A stretch of DNA of 64,000 nt from an uncultured Bacteroidales bacterium (GCA_905234795.1 CAJOIQ010000003.1:1-64000); one strand, 5' to 3'; shown: positions 11,680 through 20,418, counted from the stretch's first letter. The notes: generated by a model from the sequence alone, not told the origin. Numbers and translations are program-made.

Positions 11680-11714
11680 AAGCGCCTCCCCAGTAGTCGG
11701 GAGGCGCTTTTTTT
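11680..11714 (+). terminator. Intrinsic terminator after rpoC
   Basis: Perfect 11-bp stem AAGCGCCTCCC (11680-11690) with GGGAGGCGCTT (11699-11709), 8-base loop, then a run of T through 11714. It closes the rpoBC transcript and lies just past the stop of the convergent lipoprotein gene. Confidence 0.92.
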
Positions 11715-11723
11715 GTTTTTCAC

Positions 11724-12932
11724 TTATAGGGCGGTAACCATTCTTGACTTCTTGCCCACGTGCTGCTTGGGCTGGGTCTTTCTCAGATAATTCTTGGTAT
11801 GGACCGGCGTGCGGTCTTCGTCGATGGACGCCTTGGTCTGCACCATGGTCATCTGCCACTGATTGGCCTCGTCGAATGAAGGAACGGCATCGTGGAAGTG
11901 GTGCCAGCTCTCGTCCTTGAAGCTGTACAGGGAATAACGCATGGTGTTGAAATGAGGCGTGTAGGTCTTGCCGTCCACCTCGAACTCGGTATTGTTTCCG
12001 TTCAGCATCACACTGTTGTTGGCATACTTTTCGGCCCAGGCCACTTCCCAGCCTTCCCAATCGTCCACCTTTTCTCCGGTGCTCTCCACATAGGTGCCTA
12101 CAAACATGTAATCTACGTCACCCAGGTTCTCGTAGTCCTCGTAGGCGGCGATGAACTGGATATAGAAGGACATGGTGCCGTCGCTTAAGAAACGGGTCTG
12201 GATCCAGTCGTCGTCCTGGTTCATCTGGGTGTTGCCGGCAGCTTTTCCGGTCTCCCAACCGTCCACGCGGTACAGGTAATTGTTCTCGATGGCCGATACT
12301 TCGATGTCGTAACCCATGTAACCGTCGGAGACGGTCCATCGGCCCAGCCAGTCCAGATAGGCCTGCTTCGCCTCTTCCTCCACCACCTCCATGTCGGCCC
12401 GGCAATAATTATAGGTAGCCTTGCCGTTACGGTCCAGCTCGATGAGGAAAGCGTTGTACCAGCCGTGAATCATGATATCGGCATACAGCGTCTTGGTACG
12501 TTTGGTGAACACGTTGTCCATTTCGGCTACGCTTTTGTTGTCGTTGGCTGCCATGGTGTTGAGGTCCTTCACCTCTCCTTCGATGAGCTTTTTCACGTCG
12601 GAATCATAGAAGGAGGCGAAGTCGTCGTCGGACAGGGTGCGCAGGATGAACAGGTTGTCTCCGGTGTAGTTGAAGAAGAATTCCTCTACGCGGGAGATGT
12701 CCCCGTTGTCCTCGGTATAGTCCGTACGGCCCTTGTATTCGACTTTCCAGTCGGTGCGGTTGGTCACCTGGACGGAGTTCTGGCCGTTGCCGCCACCGTT
12801 GTTGTTACCGCTGCCGTTGTTGTTTCCGCCGCCTCCGTAAGAAGGACGGACAGGGGTGAGCCGGGTGCTGCACCCGGTAAGGAGTATCATGGCTGCTATC
12901 GCCAACCATGACAAATAGCGCGTTGTTTTCAT
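11724..12932 (-). CDS. Lipoprotein of unknown function
   Basis: 402 residues from the ATG at 12932; an upstream in-frame start would put non-signal sequence ahead of the signal peptide, so it was rejected. The signal peptide [18 protein letters not shown] ends in lipobox LTGC, followed by a flexible Gly/Asn-rich linker ([16 protein letters not shown]) near residues 34-52. The mature part is acidic and aromatic-rich, with a middle containing [18 protein letters not shown] and a basic C-terminus. I do not recognise the fold. It is probably surface-anchored in the outer membrane. It converges with rpoC. Confidence 0.85.
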   Translation of the reverse strand: MKTTRYLSWLAIAAMILLTGCSTRLTPVRPSYGGGGNNNGSGNNNGGGNGQNSVQVTNRTDWKVEYKGRTDYTEDNGDISRVEEFFFNYTGDNLFILRTLSDDDFASFYDSDVKKLIEGEVKDLNTMAANDNKSVAEMDNVFTKRTKTLYADIMIHGWYNAFLIELDRNGKATYNYCRADMEVVEEEAKQAYLDWLGRWTVSDGYMGYDIEVSAIENNYLYRVDGWETGKAAGNTQMNQDDDWIQTRFLSDGTMSFYIQFIAAYEDYENLGDVDYMFVGTYVESTGEKVDDWEGWEVAWAEKYANNSVMLNGNNTEFEVDGKTYTPHFNTMRYSLYSFKDESWHHFHDAVPSFDEANQWQMTMVQTKASIDEDRTPVHTKNYLRKTQPKQHVGKKSRMVTAL

Positions 12933-12995
12933 AATAAAAAAGGTTTTTTCTGTTCTTCTGCAAATACCCGGCCAAAACATTTACATAAATTTGCG

Positions 12996-13003
12996 TATCT
13001 TTG
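12996..13003 (+). promoter_or_regulatory. Bacteroidetes -7 promoter box for cysS
   Basis: TATCTTTG matches the Bacteroides TAnnTTTG element and lies 23 bases before the cysS ATG. No good TTTG was found at the -33 position. Confidence 0.6.
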
Positions 13004-13026
13004 TATACTTGAGAAGATTGTTTAAA

Positions 13027-14532
13027 ATGAGACCCTTATTCCTTACCAATACCCTTTCCCGCAACAAGGAACTTTTCAAACCCATCCATGAAGGACACGT
13101 GGGCATGTATGTGTGCGGCCCCACCGTGTACGGTGACGCCCATCTGGGCCATGCCCGTCCGGGTGTGACCTATGACATCCTGTTCCGCCTGCTCAAATAT
13201 CTGGGATACAAGGTGCGCTATGTGCGCAACATCACCGATGTGGGCCACCTGGAGCACGATGCCGACGAAGGGGAGGACAAGATTGCCAAGAAGGCCCGCC
13301 TGGAGCAGCTGGAGCCTATGGAGGTGGTGCAGTATTATACGGAGCGCTACCATGAAGCCATGCGGCTTTTGAATGTGGAGTCCCCCTCCATCGAGCCCCG
13401 GGCCAGCGGTCATATCATCGAGCAGATTGAAACCGTAAAGAAGATCCTGGCGGCCGGTTATGCCTATGAGAGCAACGGTTCCGTGTACTTCGATGTCCAG
13501 AAGTACAACAAGGACCACCACTATGGCGTTCTGAGCGGGCGCACGCTGGAAGCCACATTGGAAGGAACCCGCAGCCTGGACGGCCAGGGGGACAAACGCG
13601 CCCCCTATGACTTTGCCATCTGGAAAAAAGCCGAGCCGGAACACATCATGCGATGGCCCTCTCCCTGGGGAGAAGGCTTCCCGGGCTGGCATCTGGAGTG
13701 CAGCGTGATGGGAGAGAAATATCTGGGCCAGGAATTCGACATCCACGGCGGCGGCATGGACCTGATGTTCCCGCACCACGAGTGCGAAATTGCCCAGAAT
13801 GTGGCCTCACGCGGCACGCAGGGCGTGCACTACTGGGTGCATAACAACATGATTACCATCAACGGTCAGAAGATGGGCAAGTCCCTGGGGAACTTCATCA
13901 CCCTGCCGCAGCTCTTTGCCGGAGACCATCCCAAGCTGCAGCAGGCCTATTCTCCCATGACCATCCGCTTCTTCATCCTGCAGGCCCACTACCGCAGCAC
14001 GCTGGACTTCTCCAACGAGGCCCTGGAAGCGGCCGAAAAGGGCTACAAGCGCCTGATGGCTGCCTGGCGGATGCTCTCTGATGCCTCGGAGGATAACACC
14101 CCTTCGGTCGCTAAAGAGATTGCCGATGCTCCCTCAGGGGTGTCATCCTCCTCGGCAGTCGTCGATTCCATCCGCAATGCGGTGGAGGAGGCCCTTTGCG
14201 ACGACATGAACACGCCTGTGGCCATCGCCCATCTGTTCGATGCCGTTAAGCTGATCAATGCTGGCACTTTGAACCAGAGGGACATGGCGGCCATGAAGAA
14301 ACTGTTCGACGACATCGTGGGTGGCGTGCTGGGCCTCAAGGACGAGGAAGCCGGCGCCAGCGGCAAGGCCGAGAAAGCCCTGGAGGGTGTCATGGGCCTG
14401 GTGTTGGATGCCCGCAAGAAAGCCCGCGAGGAAAAGAACTGGGCCGAGAGTGACCGCATCCGCGACACCCTGGCCTCCTTCGGCATCACCGTGAAAGACA
14501 CCAAAGAAGGAGCTACATGGACGCTGGATTAA
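13027..14532 (+). CDS. cysS: Cysteinyl-tRNA synthetase
   Basis: 501 residues from ATG 13027; the upstream TTG start at 12991 overlaps the promoter box. Class I synthetase that charges tRNA-Cys. Visible: zinc ligand C30 in [20 protein letters not shown] motif HLGH at 39-42, and KMSKS motif KMGKS at 282-286. Residues 354-375 ([18 protein letters not shown] and the serines after) are encoded by an inserted palindromic element and lie between the catalytic core and the C-terminal anticodon-binding helices, where homologues have only a short linker. The stop overlaps the start of the exonuclease III gene by 16 bases. Confidence 0.97.
   Translation: MRPLFLTNTLSRNKELFKPIHEGHVGMYVCGPTVYGDAHLGHARPGVTYDILFRLLKYLGYKVRYVRNITDVGHLEHDADEGEDKIAKKARLEQLEPMEVVQYYTERYHEAMRLLNVESPSIEPRASGHIIEQIETVKKILAAGYAYESNGSVYFDVQKYNKDHHYGVLSGRTLEATLEGTRSLDGQGDKRAPYDFAIWKKAEPEHIMRWPSPWGEGFPGWHLECSVMGEKYLGQEFDIHGGGMDLMFPHHECEIAQNVASRGTQGVHYWVHNNMITINGQKMGKSLGNFITLPQLFAGDHPKLQQAYSPMTIRFFILQAHYRSTLDFSNEALEAAEKGYKRLMAAWRMLSDASEDNTPSVAKEIADAPSGVSSSSAVVDSIRNAVEEALCDDMNTPVAIAHLFDAVKLINAGTLNQRDMAAMKKLFDDIVGGVLGLKDEEAGASGKAEKALEGVMGLVLDARKKAREEKNWAESDRIRDTLASFGITVKDTKEGATWTLD
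14088..14151 (+). repeat. Family P palindromic element, copy a (inside cysS)
   Basis: Left arm GGAGGATAACACCCCT (14088-14103) pairs with right arm AGGGGTGTCATCCTCC (14136-14151) with one mismatch, and weaker pairing extends to about 14082 and 14157. The 25-base core (14108-14132) begins TCGCTAA and ends GCCGATGCTCC. The same core occurs at 20170-20194 and 45206-45230 with quite different arms. It reads in frame in the host gene. Confidence 0.85.
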
Positions 14533-15275
14533 AATTCATCTCCTGGAACGTAAACGGCCTGCGGGCTGTGGCGGGCAAAGGCTTCGCCGATGTCTTCATG
14601 GACCTGGATGCCGACTTCTTCTGCCTGCAGGAAACCAAGATGCAGGAGGGACAGCTGGACCTGGAATTTCTGGGGTATGAGTCCTATTGGAACTACGCCG
14701 AAAAGAAGGGTTATTCCGGAACGGCCATCTATACCAAACATACTCCGCTGAGCGTACGCTACGGCATGGGAGTGGATGAGCACGACCACGAAGGCCGCCT
14801 CATCACCCTGGAATATGAAAAGTTCTTCCTGGTTTGCGCCTACGTCCCCAATTCGCAGGACGGCCTCAAGCGCCTGGATTACCGGATGCGCTGGGAGGAC
14901 GACCTCAGGGCCTATTTATCGGCCCTTCCCAAACCGGTCATCTTCTGCGGGGACCTCAATGTGGCGCATGAAGAAATAGACCTGAAAAATCCTGCCACCA
15001 ACCACTTCAACGCCGGTTTTTCCGACGAAGAACGCGGGAAGTTCAGTGAGCTGCTGGCGGCGGGTTTTGTGGACAGCTGGCGTTTCCAGCATCCCACAGA
15101 TGTAAAATACTCCTGGTGGAGCTATCGCATGAACGCCCGGGAAAGGAATGCGGGATGGCGCATAGACTATTTCGTGGTGTCATCGGCCTTGAAAGACGCC
15201 ATCGTCTCCACCGAAATTCACAATGATATTTTTGGTTCCGACCATTGCCCGGTAGAGCTGGTCATCAATCTTTAA
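14517..15275 (+). CDS. xth: Exodeoxyribonuclease III
   Basis: 252 residues of the ExoIII/APE endonuclease fold, a DNA repair enzyme acting at abasic sites. Visible: [13 protein letters not shown] at the N-terminus, [10 protein letters not shown] (catalytic Glu), [25 protein letters not shown] (catalytic Asp/Asn), and [11 protein letters not shown] at the C-terminus (catalytic Asp-His). The start overlaps the end of cysS, implying coupled translation. Confidence 0.95.
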   Translation: MDAGLKFISWNVNGLRAVAGKGFADVFMDLDADFFCLQETKMQEGQLDLEFLGYESYWNYAEKKGYSGTAIYTKHTPLSVRYGMGVDEHDHEGRLITLEYEKFFLVCAYVPNSQDGLKRLDYRMRWEDDLRAYLSALPKPVIFCGDLNVAHEEIDLKNPATNHFNAGFSDEERGKFSELLAAGFVDSWRFQHPTDVKYSWWSYRMNARERNAGWRIDYFVVSSALKDAIVSTEIHNDIFGSDHCPVELVINL

Positions 15276-15278
15276 GCT

Positions 15279-15588
15279 ATGAAACGTTTGGTATTCCTGC
15301 TGCTGTCACTTTCTGTCCTTTTTTCCTGTGACAAGTTTAGCGCATTATTGGCGGACGGAACAGGCGAAGGCGGTGACGGCTTCTTACCAGCCGTCCAACG
15401 CTACCGTAGTGGACCTCCGTTGGGACAAACCCGACGGCACGGCGCAATTTGACATTGTTACCAACAACCCCCTGATGGCCTCTGTCCATGGCAAGGTTCC
15501 CGGCAAGGCCACCATTACCGTGGTAGCCAAGACGGCCACCGGTTACGATGGCCCCTCGGCTAAACTTGAAGTAACGGTAGTAGAATAA
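15279..15588 (+). pseudogene. Small Ig-like (BIG2-type) lipoprotein gene, frame-broken
   Basis: The ATG at 15279 opens a good lipoprotein signal (MKRLVFLLLSLSVLFSCDKF), but this frame stops at about 15451 after nonsense residues. A second frame, one base over, encodes a bacterial Ig-like segment (TASYQPSNATVVDLRW, then GKVPGKATITVVAKTATGYD) ending at 15588. The two halves obviously belong to one small lipoprotein; the break lies near 15345-15375, and part of the Ig N-terminal strand seems missing. It could be a real pseudogene or a sequence error. Confidence 0.7.
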
Positions 15589-15609
15589 GTCTTAGAACGG
15601 AAGAAAACG

Positions 15610-16083
15610 CTATTGCGTCAGTTGATAGGCCCCTACGCCCAGCAGCGAGAGGGCCAGCATGATGGCACCGGCCAGGAGGACGCCTCCCAGGGCCGCGAAG
15701 GTGCTTTTCTTAAAGTCCATATTCAGGATGCTGGCGGCCAGCATGCCTGTCCAGGCACCTGTGCCGGGTAGCGGAATGCCCACAAACAGGAACAGGGCCC
15801 AGTAGAGCCCGCGGCCGGCTTTGGCCTCCAGCTTACGGCCGCCCTTTTCCCCTTTTTCCAGGCACCAGGTGAAGAAACCGCCAATCACTTTTTTGTCCTT
15901 CCCCCATTCCAGCACTTTGCGGGCAAAGAGGAAAATGATGGGAACGGGAATCATGTTGCCGATGACCGCCACGATGATGGACGGAACCAGAGGGAGTCCC
16001 CAGAGTACGGCATAAGGGATGGCTCCGCGGATTTCAATGAGCGGAACCATGGAAATGAGCAGGACCCAGATATACTTTTTCAT
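15610..16083 (-). CDS. Small multidrug export-like membrane protein (COG2426 type)
   Basis: 157 residues, four predicted membrane segments: residues 4-20, 28-52, 88-110 and 126-152. It contains the family landmarks PLIEIRGAIPYAV near the N-terminus and FLFVGIPLPGTGAWTG in the middle. Members of this family are annotated as putative small multidrug exporters without firm biochemical proof. It overlaps the stop of the PfkB kinase by 4 bases, so the two are co-translated. Confidence 0.8.
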   Translation of the reverse strand: MKKYIWVLLISMVPLIEIRGAIPYAVLWGLPLVPSIIVAVIGNMIPVPIIFLFARKVLEWGKDKKVIGGFFTWCLEKGEKGGRKLEAKAGRGLYWALFLFVGIPLPGTGAWTGMLAASILNMDFKKSTFAALGGVLLAGAIMLALSLLGVGAYQLTQ

Positions 16084-17090
16084 CGGTCGGTGTAGGCGGG
16101 GGTGTTGGCCGCGATGAGCGTGCGGATTTCTTCCTTGGCTTCTCTCCAGCGGGGGATGTCAATCTTGGTGCCGATGACCTCCACTACCTTGGCGGCGATG
16201 ATGGAGCCCACTTCTCCGCAAACGCGCAGAGGCATGCCCAGGGAATGGGCGTAGAGGAAGCCGGCGGCATAGGTGTCTCCGGCGCCGGTGGCATCAATGG
16301 GCGTAGCGGGCCAAGGTTCGATGAAGTGGTATTCATTGCCCGACATCACCATGGATCCGGCCTTACCCACCTTCACCACGGCAATCTGGCAATGCTTGGC
16401 CAGTTCCACGATGGCTTCCTGCGGTTCTTTCTTGGTATAGGCCTTGGCCTCGGTCTCATTGGCAAAGACAATGTCCACGTAGTTCTCCACCAGATTGTGG
16501 AAGAAGGCCAGATTGGAATCCACCACGTTGTAGGACGCCATGTCGATGGAAATGATGCATCCGGCCTCCTTGGCCAGGCGTGCGGCTTTGGAGATGAGTT
16601 CCTGGTTCTGCACCAGATATCCCTCGATGTGGAAATAGTCATAGCCTTGGAACTGTTCCAGAGAAAGATCGTCCGGTCCCAGTTCCAGCGTGGCGCCCAT
16701 GTAATCGGCAAAAGTGCGCTCGGCGTTGGCACCGGTGATGAACACCATGCATCGGCCGGAAGACTTGGGGCTGTACAGCATCTGCGCCTTTACTCCGTAC
16801 TGCTCCATGGTGCTTTTGAAGAGATTGCCCAGGTCGTCGTTGCCGATTTTTCCCAAAAAGCCGGACGCCATGCCGAAGATGGCCGTGCAGGTAATGGTAT
16901 TGGCTGCGCTGCCGCCCGGCACGTATTTGACGCCGTACCCCTTGAGGGCTTCCCAGATGCGGTCTCCGGTTTCCATATCCACGTGCTGCATGCTGCCCAG
17001 CGGAAGGTGGAATGTGCGGAGGAGGGTGTCGTCCGGAAGAACGGCCAGGATGTCGGTAAGGGCATTGCCGATGCCAAGGATGGATTTCAT
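16080..17090 (-). CDS. PfkB-family sugar/nucleoside kinase
   Basis: 336 residues from ATG 17090 (MKSILGIGNALTDILAVLPD); longer starts would run into the promoter region. The fold is ribokinase/adenosine kinase: VPGGSAANTITCTA near residue 60, and the C-terminal anion hole with catalytic Asp in IDATGAGDTYAAGFL. The substrate cannot be fixed by eye; adenosine or another nucleoside is plausible for the closest family type. A TATATTTG promoter box lies 23 bases upstream. Confidence 0.88.
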   Translation of the reverse strand: MKSILGIGNALTDILAVLPDDTLLRTFHLPLGSMQHVDMETGDRIWEALKGYGVKYVPGGSAANTITCTAIFGMASGFLGKIGNDDLGNLFKSTMEQYGVKAQMLYSPKSSGRCMVFITGANAERTFADYMGATLELGPDDLSLEQFQGYDYFHIEGYLVQNQELISKAARLAKEAGCIISIDMASYNVVDSNLAFFHNLVENYVDIVFANETEAKAYTKKEPQEAIVELAKHCQIAVVKVGKAGSMVMSGNEYHFIEPWPATPIDATGAGDTYAAGFLYAHSLGMPLRVCGEVGSIIAAKVVEVIGTKIDIPRWREAKEEIRTLIAANTPAYTDR

Positions 17091-17113
17091 GAGGCTCAGT
17101 GGGATTTGTCCTA

Positions 17114-17121
17114 CAAATATA
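17114..17121 (-). promoter_or_regulatory. -7 box for the PfkB kinase
   Basis: TATATTTG on the minus strand, 23 bases ahead of the ATG at 17090, divergent from the promoter of the flippase-like gene. Confidence 0.5.
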
Positions 17122-17144
17122 CCCATTATTTGCAGATTTTCCAT

Positions 17145-17152
17145 TACCTTTG
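17145..17152 (+). promoter_or_regulatory. -7 box for the flippase-like gene
   Basis: TACCTTTG, with only 8 bases between the box and the ATG at 17161, so the mRNA would have almost no leader. Confidence 0.5.
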
Positions 17153-17160
17153 TATAGGGT

Positions 17161-18171
17161 ATGGACAAGAAAACCAAAAATATCCTGCGTTATGTGTTCT
17201 GGATGCTGGTGGCAGCCCTTCTGGTGTACTTCTGCATCCGTAAAATAGACTGGACCGAATTCCGGCAGGCCTTGGGATACTGCCGTTGGTCGTACGTGGT
17301 TTTGTCTATGCTGCTTGGCGTATTGGTTTTCTTTGTCCGGGGTTGCCGATGGAGGATGCTGCTGCTGCCCATCGACCCGCACACGTCCAGGATTACCTGC
17401 TTCAACGCATACAATATTTGCATGGCGGTCAATCTGGCCGTTCCCCGGGCCGGAGAAGTGGCCCGGCTGGGATATGTGGTGAAACACTCTTCCAAAGACA
17501 GTGAAGGGAATCGGCTCATGACCTTTGACAAAGCGCTGGGAACGCTGCTGATAGAGCGTATCTGGGACGTGATTGTCACGCTGGGTATGGCGGCCGTACT
17601 GTTCATCTTCAAATGGGAAGACTTCGGGACGGCCCTGTTGAAAGACACCCCTTCCATCACCATCAAAAACAGCCTCTGGTGGATACTGGGGATGGACATG
17701 GCGTTGGTGGTCATCTTCCTGCTCCTTGCCTGGAAGAACCGGTCTAGGGAAGGGTTCTGGGGCAAGGTATGGAAGTTTATGGAGGGAATTGGAGAGGGTC
17801 TCAGGAGCTTTGTCCACATGAAAAACGCCTGGCTGTTCCTGCTGGAGACTGCACTTATCTGGGTCATCTACTGGATGATGAGCGCCTGTATCGTGTGGGC
17901 TGTCCAGGATATCGAAGCCTTCTCCCACCTGAATATGACGGATGCCTTTTTCCTGATGATAGCCGGCAGCATCAGTTCCGTGGTACCGGTACCCGGAGGC
18001 TTTGGCGCCTATCACGTGGTGGTCTCTAAATTGATGCAGGCCATCTGGGGCATCCAGGAGGAAACGGCCATGATTTACGCCACGCTCAATCATGAATCCC
18101 AGGTTCTTTCCCAGGCTGTCTCCGGCCTGGCCTCCTATATCCACGAAAGCTTTTTCCGTCGCAAGAAATGA
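17161..18171 (+). CDS. Flippase-like membrane protein (LPG synthase TM / YbhN family)
   Basis: 336 residues with about eight membrane helices. Family landmarks include RWRMLLLPID, the segment NLAVPRAGEVARLGYV, and the C-terminal AGSISSVVPVPGGFGAYHVV with its conserved prolines and glycines. Members are related to the membrane domain of lysylphosphatidylglycerol synthase and to lipid or glycolipid flippases; there is no soluble aminoacyl-transfer domain here. It overlaps aroE by 4 bases (ATGA). Confidence 0.85.
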   Translation: MDKKTKNILRYVFWMLVAALLVYFCIRKIDWTEFRQALGYCRWSYVVLSMLLGVLVFFVRGCRWRMLLLPIDPHTSRITCFNAYNICMAVNLAVPRAGEVARLGYVVKHSSKDSEGNRLMTFDKALGTLLIERIWDVIVTLGMAAVLFIFKWEDFGTALLKDTPSITIKNSLWWILGMDMALVVIFLLLAWKNRSREGFWGKVWKFMEGIGEGLRSFVHMKNAWLFLLETALIWVIYWMMSACIVWAVQDIEAFSHLNMTDAFFLMIAGSISSVVPVPGGFGAYHVVVSKLMQAIWGIQEETAMIYATLNHESQVLSQAVSGLASYIHESFFRRKK

Positions 18172-18881
18172 AGTTTGCCCTTATCGGTCACCCGGTGGCC
18201 GGCTCCCTGAGTCCGCGCCTGATGGCAGCCGCTTATGACGGCCGCCACAGCTACCGTTTACTGGATTTCGAGCGCTTCGAGGACGCATGGAAAGCCTTTG
18301 TGGACGGGTATGACGGCATTAACGTAACCGCGCCGTTCAAGCAGGACGCCTTTGCCCGGGTGGATGAGTTGTCTCCCCAGGCCCGGGCCACCGGCGCCGT
18401 GAATCTGGTAGTTCGGCAGGCCGATGGATTCGTGGGCTATAACACCGACGTGGACGGAGTGATGATGGCGCTGAAAGAAACCGGGATTGCCTTCAAAGAG
18501 GCCCTGGTGGTGGGGACGGGCGGCGCGGCCCGGGCGGCCGTGCATGCCGCGCAGCTGCTGGGCTGCCAGGTTACCGTCACGGGACGTTCCCTGGAAAAAG
18601 CGGTGGCCCTGGGTTGCCCGGCCGTATCCTTCGGGGAAGCTGCCGCCTTGCACCCGGATGTCATCCTCTATACGCTCCCGGGCCGCGTTTCCGTTCCCGA
18701 GGGGCTGCCATTTGCCGATGCCGTTGTGCTGGAAGCCGAGTACCGTATTCCGCAGCTCACGGGCGTTCCCTGCCGCCAATATGTGAGTGGCCGCCGATGG
18801 ATGCTGGGACAAGCCGTGGCCGGTTACCGCATCTTCACCGGAGAGGAACCCTGTGTTGAAAAAATGGAGAAAGTTTTGTAA
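18168..18881 (+). CDS. aroE: Shikimate dehydrogenase
   Basis: 237 residues. It reduces 3-dehydroshikimate in aromatic amino acid synthesis. Substrate motif SLSP at 13-16, catalytic Lys 58 in NVTAPFKQD, NTD at 92-94, and NADP-binding GTGGAARA starting at 116. It is short for the family (usually about 245-270), with a compact C-terminal domain. Shikimate kinase is encoded elsewhere in the window at 49889. Confidence 0.94.
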   Translation: MKFALIGHPVAGSLSPRLMAAAYDGRHSYRLLDFERFEDAWKAFVDGYDGINVTAPFKQDAFARVDELSPQARATGAVNLVVRQADGFVGYNTDVDGVMMALKETGIAFKEALVVGTGGAARAAVHAAQLLGCQVTVTGRSLEKAVALGCPAVSFGEAAALHPDVILYTLPGRVSVPEGLPFADAVVLEAEYRIPQLTGVPCRQYVSGRRWMLGQAVAGYRIFTGEEPCVEKMEKVL

Positions 18882-18923
18882 CTTGCCTTGACGTTTACAG
18901 GACGTCTGTTAATCTTATATATT

Positions 18924-19472
18924 ATGTCACTGAACAAAGTAATGCTGATCGGTAACGTTGGAAATGACCCCGAAGTACGTTACCTTGAATCCAATCCCCA
19001 AAACCCCGCCGCCAACGCCAAGGTGGCATCTTTCCGTCTGGCCACCACCGAGCGGTACCGAGACCGCAGCGGAGAACTCCGTGAAAACACAGAGTGGCAC
19101 AGCGTAGTGGTCTGGCGCAACAACGCCGATGTGGCCGAAAAATTTGTCCGCAAGGGCTCTCAGGTGTACATCGAAGGAAAACTGCGCACCCGCCAGTGGA
19201 CGGACCAGACCGGCAACAAGCGCTACACCACCGAGGTTGTGGCCGATACCCTCCAGCTGCTGGGAAAACGCCCCGACGGCCAGCCCGAAGGCGCCCAGCC
19301 CGGTTACCAGGGCGGTTACACCGCCGCTCCCGTGCAGCCTGCCGCCCAGCCCGTCGGCCCGGCTCCGGTCGGCCCGGCTCCGGTCGGCCCCGCCCCTTCG
19401 GCCGCACCCGTGAACCCGGGTTACGCCGGCCCTCTTCCCGCCGCCGAACCTACGGACGACCTTCCGTTCTAA
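18924..19472 (+). CDS. ssb: Single-stranded DNA-binding protein
   Basis: 182 residues from ATG 18924 (MSLNKVMLIGNVGNDPEVRY). OB fold at 1-110, with RDRSGELRENTEWHSVVVW and the RQWTDQTGNKRYTTEVVAD strands; then a Pro/Ala/Gly-rich linker containing three VGPAP units; then the acidic tip TDDLPF that binds partner proteins. The longer upstream start is rejected because SSB proteins begin at this Met. It is followed by a palindromic repeat and the convergent methyltransferase gene. Confidence 0.96.
   Translation: MSLNKVMLIGNVGNDPEVRYLESNPQNPAANAKVASFRLATTERYRDRSGELRENTEWHSVVVWRNNADVAEKFVRKGSQVYIEGKLRTRQWTDQTGNKRYTTEVVADTLQLLGKRPDGQPEGAQPGYQGGYTAAPVQPAAQPVGPAPVGPAPVGPAPSAAPVNPGYAGPLPAAEPTDDLPF
19353..19397 (+). 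repeat. Three 15-base tandem units in ssb linker
   Basis: GTCGGCCCGGCTCCG occurs twice exactly and once with changes, coding VGPAP in the disordered linker. Copy number may vary between strains. Confidence 0.8.
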
Positions 19473-19490
19473 GACCGAGCCGTCCCCAAG

Positions 19491-19557
19491 TGCAACCCAT
19501 TACATTCGAATGTAAGCTGTTACACGTTTTTGGGCAAAAACGCGTAATACATTGTAG
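19491..19557. repeat. Family R intergenic palindromic element, copy R1
   Basis: Between convergent ssb and the methyltransferase gene. It begins TGCAACCCATTAC and ends TAATACATTGTAG. Inside are a perfect 16-base palindrome TTACATTCGAATGTAA and a hairpin TTACACGTTTTT / AAAAACGCGTAA. The TTACACGTTTTTGG segment recurs in R3 and, inverted, in R2 and R4. It may double as a bidirectional terminator. Confidence 0.8.
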
Positions 19558-19562
19558 GAGAT

Positions 19563-20396
19563 CTATTCCTGCCGCTGACGGACGGCCTCGAAAAGGAGAA
19601 TGGCGGCCGAGACAGAGACGTTGAGGCTGTCCAGACGTCCCAGCATGGGAATGCGGATATGGGCATCGGCGGCCTGGCGCCAAACCTGCGTGAGACCGGT
19701 GGATTCGGTGCCCATCACGATGGCCGTTCCGCGGCGCATATCCACATCGTAATAGAAAGAAGAATCCTGCAGCTGGGCTGTGAGGATTTGGATGCCGCGT
19801 GCCTTGAGGAAAGCAATGATTTCGGCCGATGGTGCGGCTACTACAGGCACGGTGAATACGGCGCCGATGGAAGCCCGGATGAGGTTGGGGTTGTACAAGT
19901 CTGTGAGCGGATCTCCGATGAGGACGGCATCGGCCCCGGCGGCATCGGCACTGCGCAGCACGGCACCAAGATTCCCGGGTTTCTCTACGCTCTCCAGCAC
20001 CACGATGAGCGGGTTTTCCGGCAAGCGTAAATCCTCCAGTGACAAGGCTTTATAAGCCACTTCGGCAATAATACCTTCCGTGGAATCCCGGTAGGCCACT
20101 TTCTTGTATAACTGTTCCGGAATCTCAATGTACTGCACACCATCCGTCACGGAGGAAGATGACTTTTCCGGAGCATCGGCCATCATTTCTGCGACGGAAA
20201 AGTCGCTTCCTTCCGTGATGGAAGGACATACGAAGACGGTTTTTACCTCATAGCCGCCTTCCAGGCAGTGCTCCAGTTCCCGTCGCCCTTCCACTACAAA
20301 CAGCCCCTGCTCCCGCCGTGCCTTGGATTTCTCCTGAAGCAGCAGCAGATTCTTGATCTTGGGATTCTGGGCCGATGTAACAATCTCATTTTTCAT
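19563..20396 (-). CDS. TrmH/SpoU-family RNA 2'-O-methyltransferase
   Basis: 277 residues from ATG 20396 (MKNEIVTSAQNPKIKNLLLL). N-terminal substrate-binding domain (about 1-110), then the SPOUT domain with motif 1 SVEKPGNLGAVLRSADAAGA, motif 2 IVMGTESTGL and motif 3 IPMLGRLDSLNVSVSAAILL. The target (rRNA or tRNA) is not clear. Residues 59-86 (SDFSVAEMMADAPEKSSSS and flanks) come from an inserted palindrome and interrupt the N-terminal domain between VFVCPSI and VQYIEIPEQLY, which are adjacent in ordinary homologues. Confidence 0.92.
   Translation of the reverse strand: MKNEIVTSAQNPKIKNLLLLQEKSKARREQGLFVVEGRRELEHCLEGGYEVKTVFVCPSITEGSDFSVAEMMADAPEKSSSSVTDGVQYIEIPEQLYKKVAYRDSTEGIIAEVAYKALSLEDLRLPENPLIVVLESVEKPGNLGAVLRSADAAGADAVLIGDPLTDLYNPNLIRASIGAVFTVPVVAAPSAEIIAFLKARGIQILTAQLQDSSFYYDVDMRRGTAIVMGTESTGLTQVWRQAADAHIRIPMLGRLDSLNVSVSAAILLFEAVRQRQE
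20140..20221 (-). repeat. Family P palindromic element, copy b (inside methyltransferase gene)
   Basis: Reading the coding strand, arm CCATCACGGAAGGAAGCGAC through TTTTCCG pairs with CGGAAAAGTC and on to TCCGTGACGGATGG, with a few mismatches in the middle. The 25-base core (20170-20194) begins TCGCAGA and ends GCCGATGCTCC. It has the longest arms of the three copies. It is in frame and in the same orientation relative to its gene as copy a. Confidence 0.88.
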
Positions 20397-20418
20397 GGGC
20401 AAGGAGGCTTAACGATTG

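Noticed and set aside
12991..13026. Upstream TTG start for cysS
   Set aside because: It lies inside the promoter box; the family begins at the ATG at 13027.
18149..18170. TTTTCCGTCGCA followed by GAAATGA at the flippase/aroE junction, matching part of the P element
   Set aside because: The rest of the core (GCCGATGCTCC) and the complementary arm are absent; the match is explained by the FFRRKK codons plus the aroE start.
19921..19960. GGCATCGGCC-like stretches in the methyltransferase and many other genes
   Set aside because: They encode ordinary Ala-Asp-Ala runs conserved in the families and have no flanking arms, so they are not P elements.
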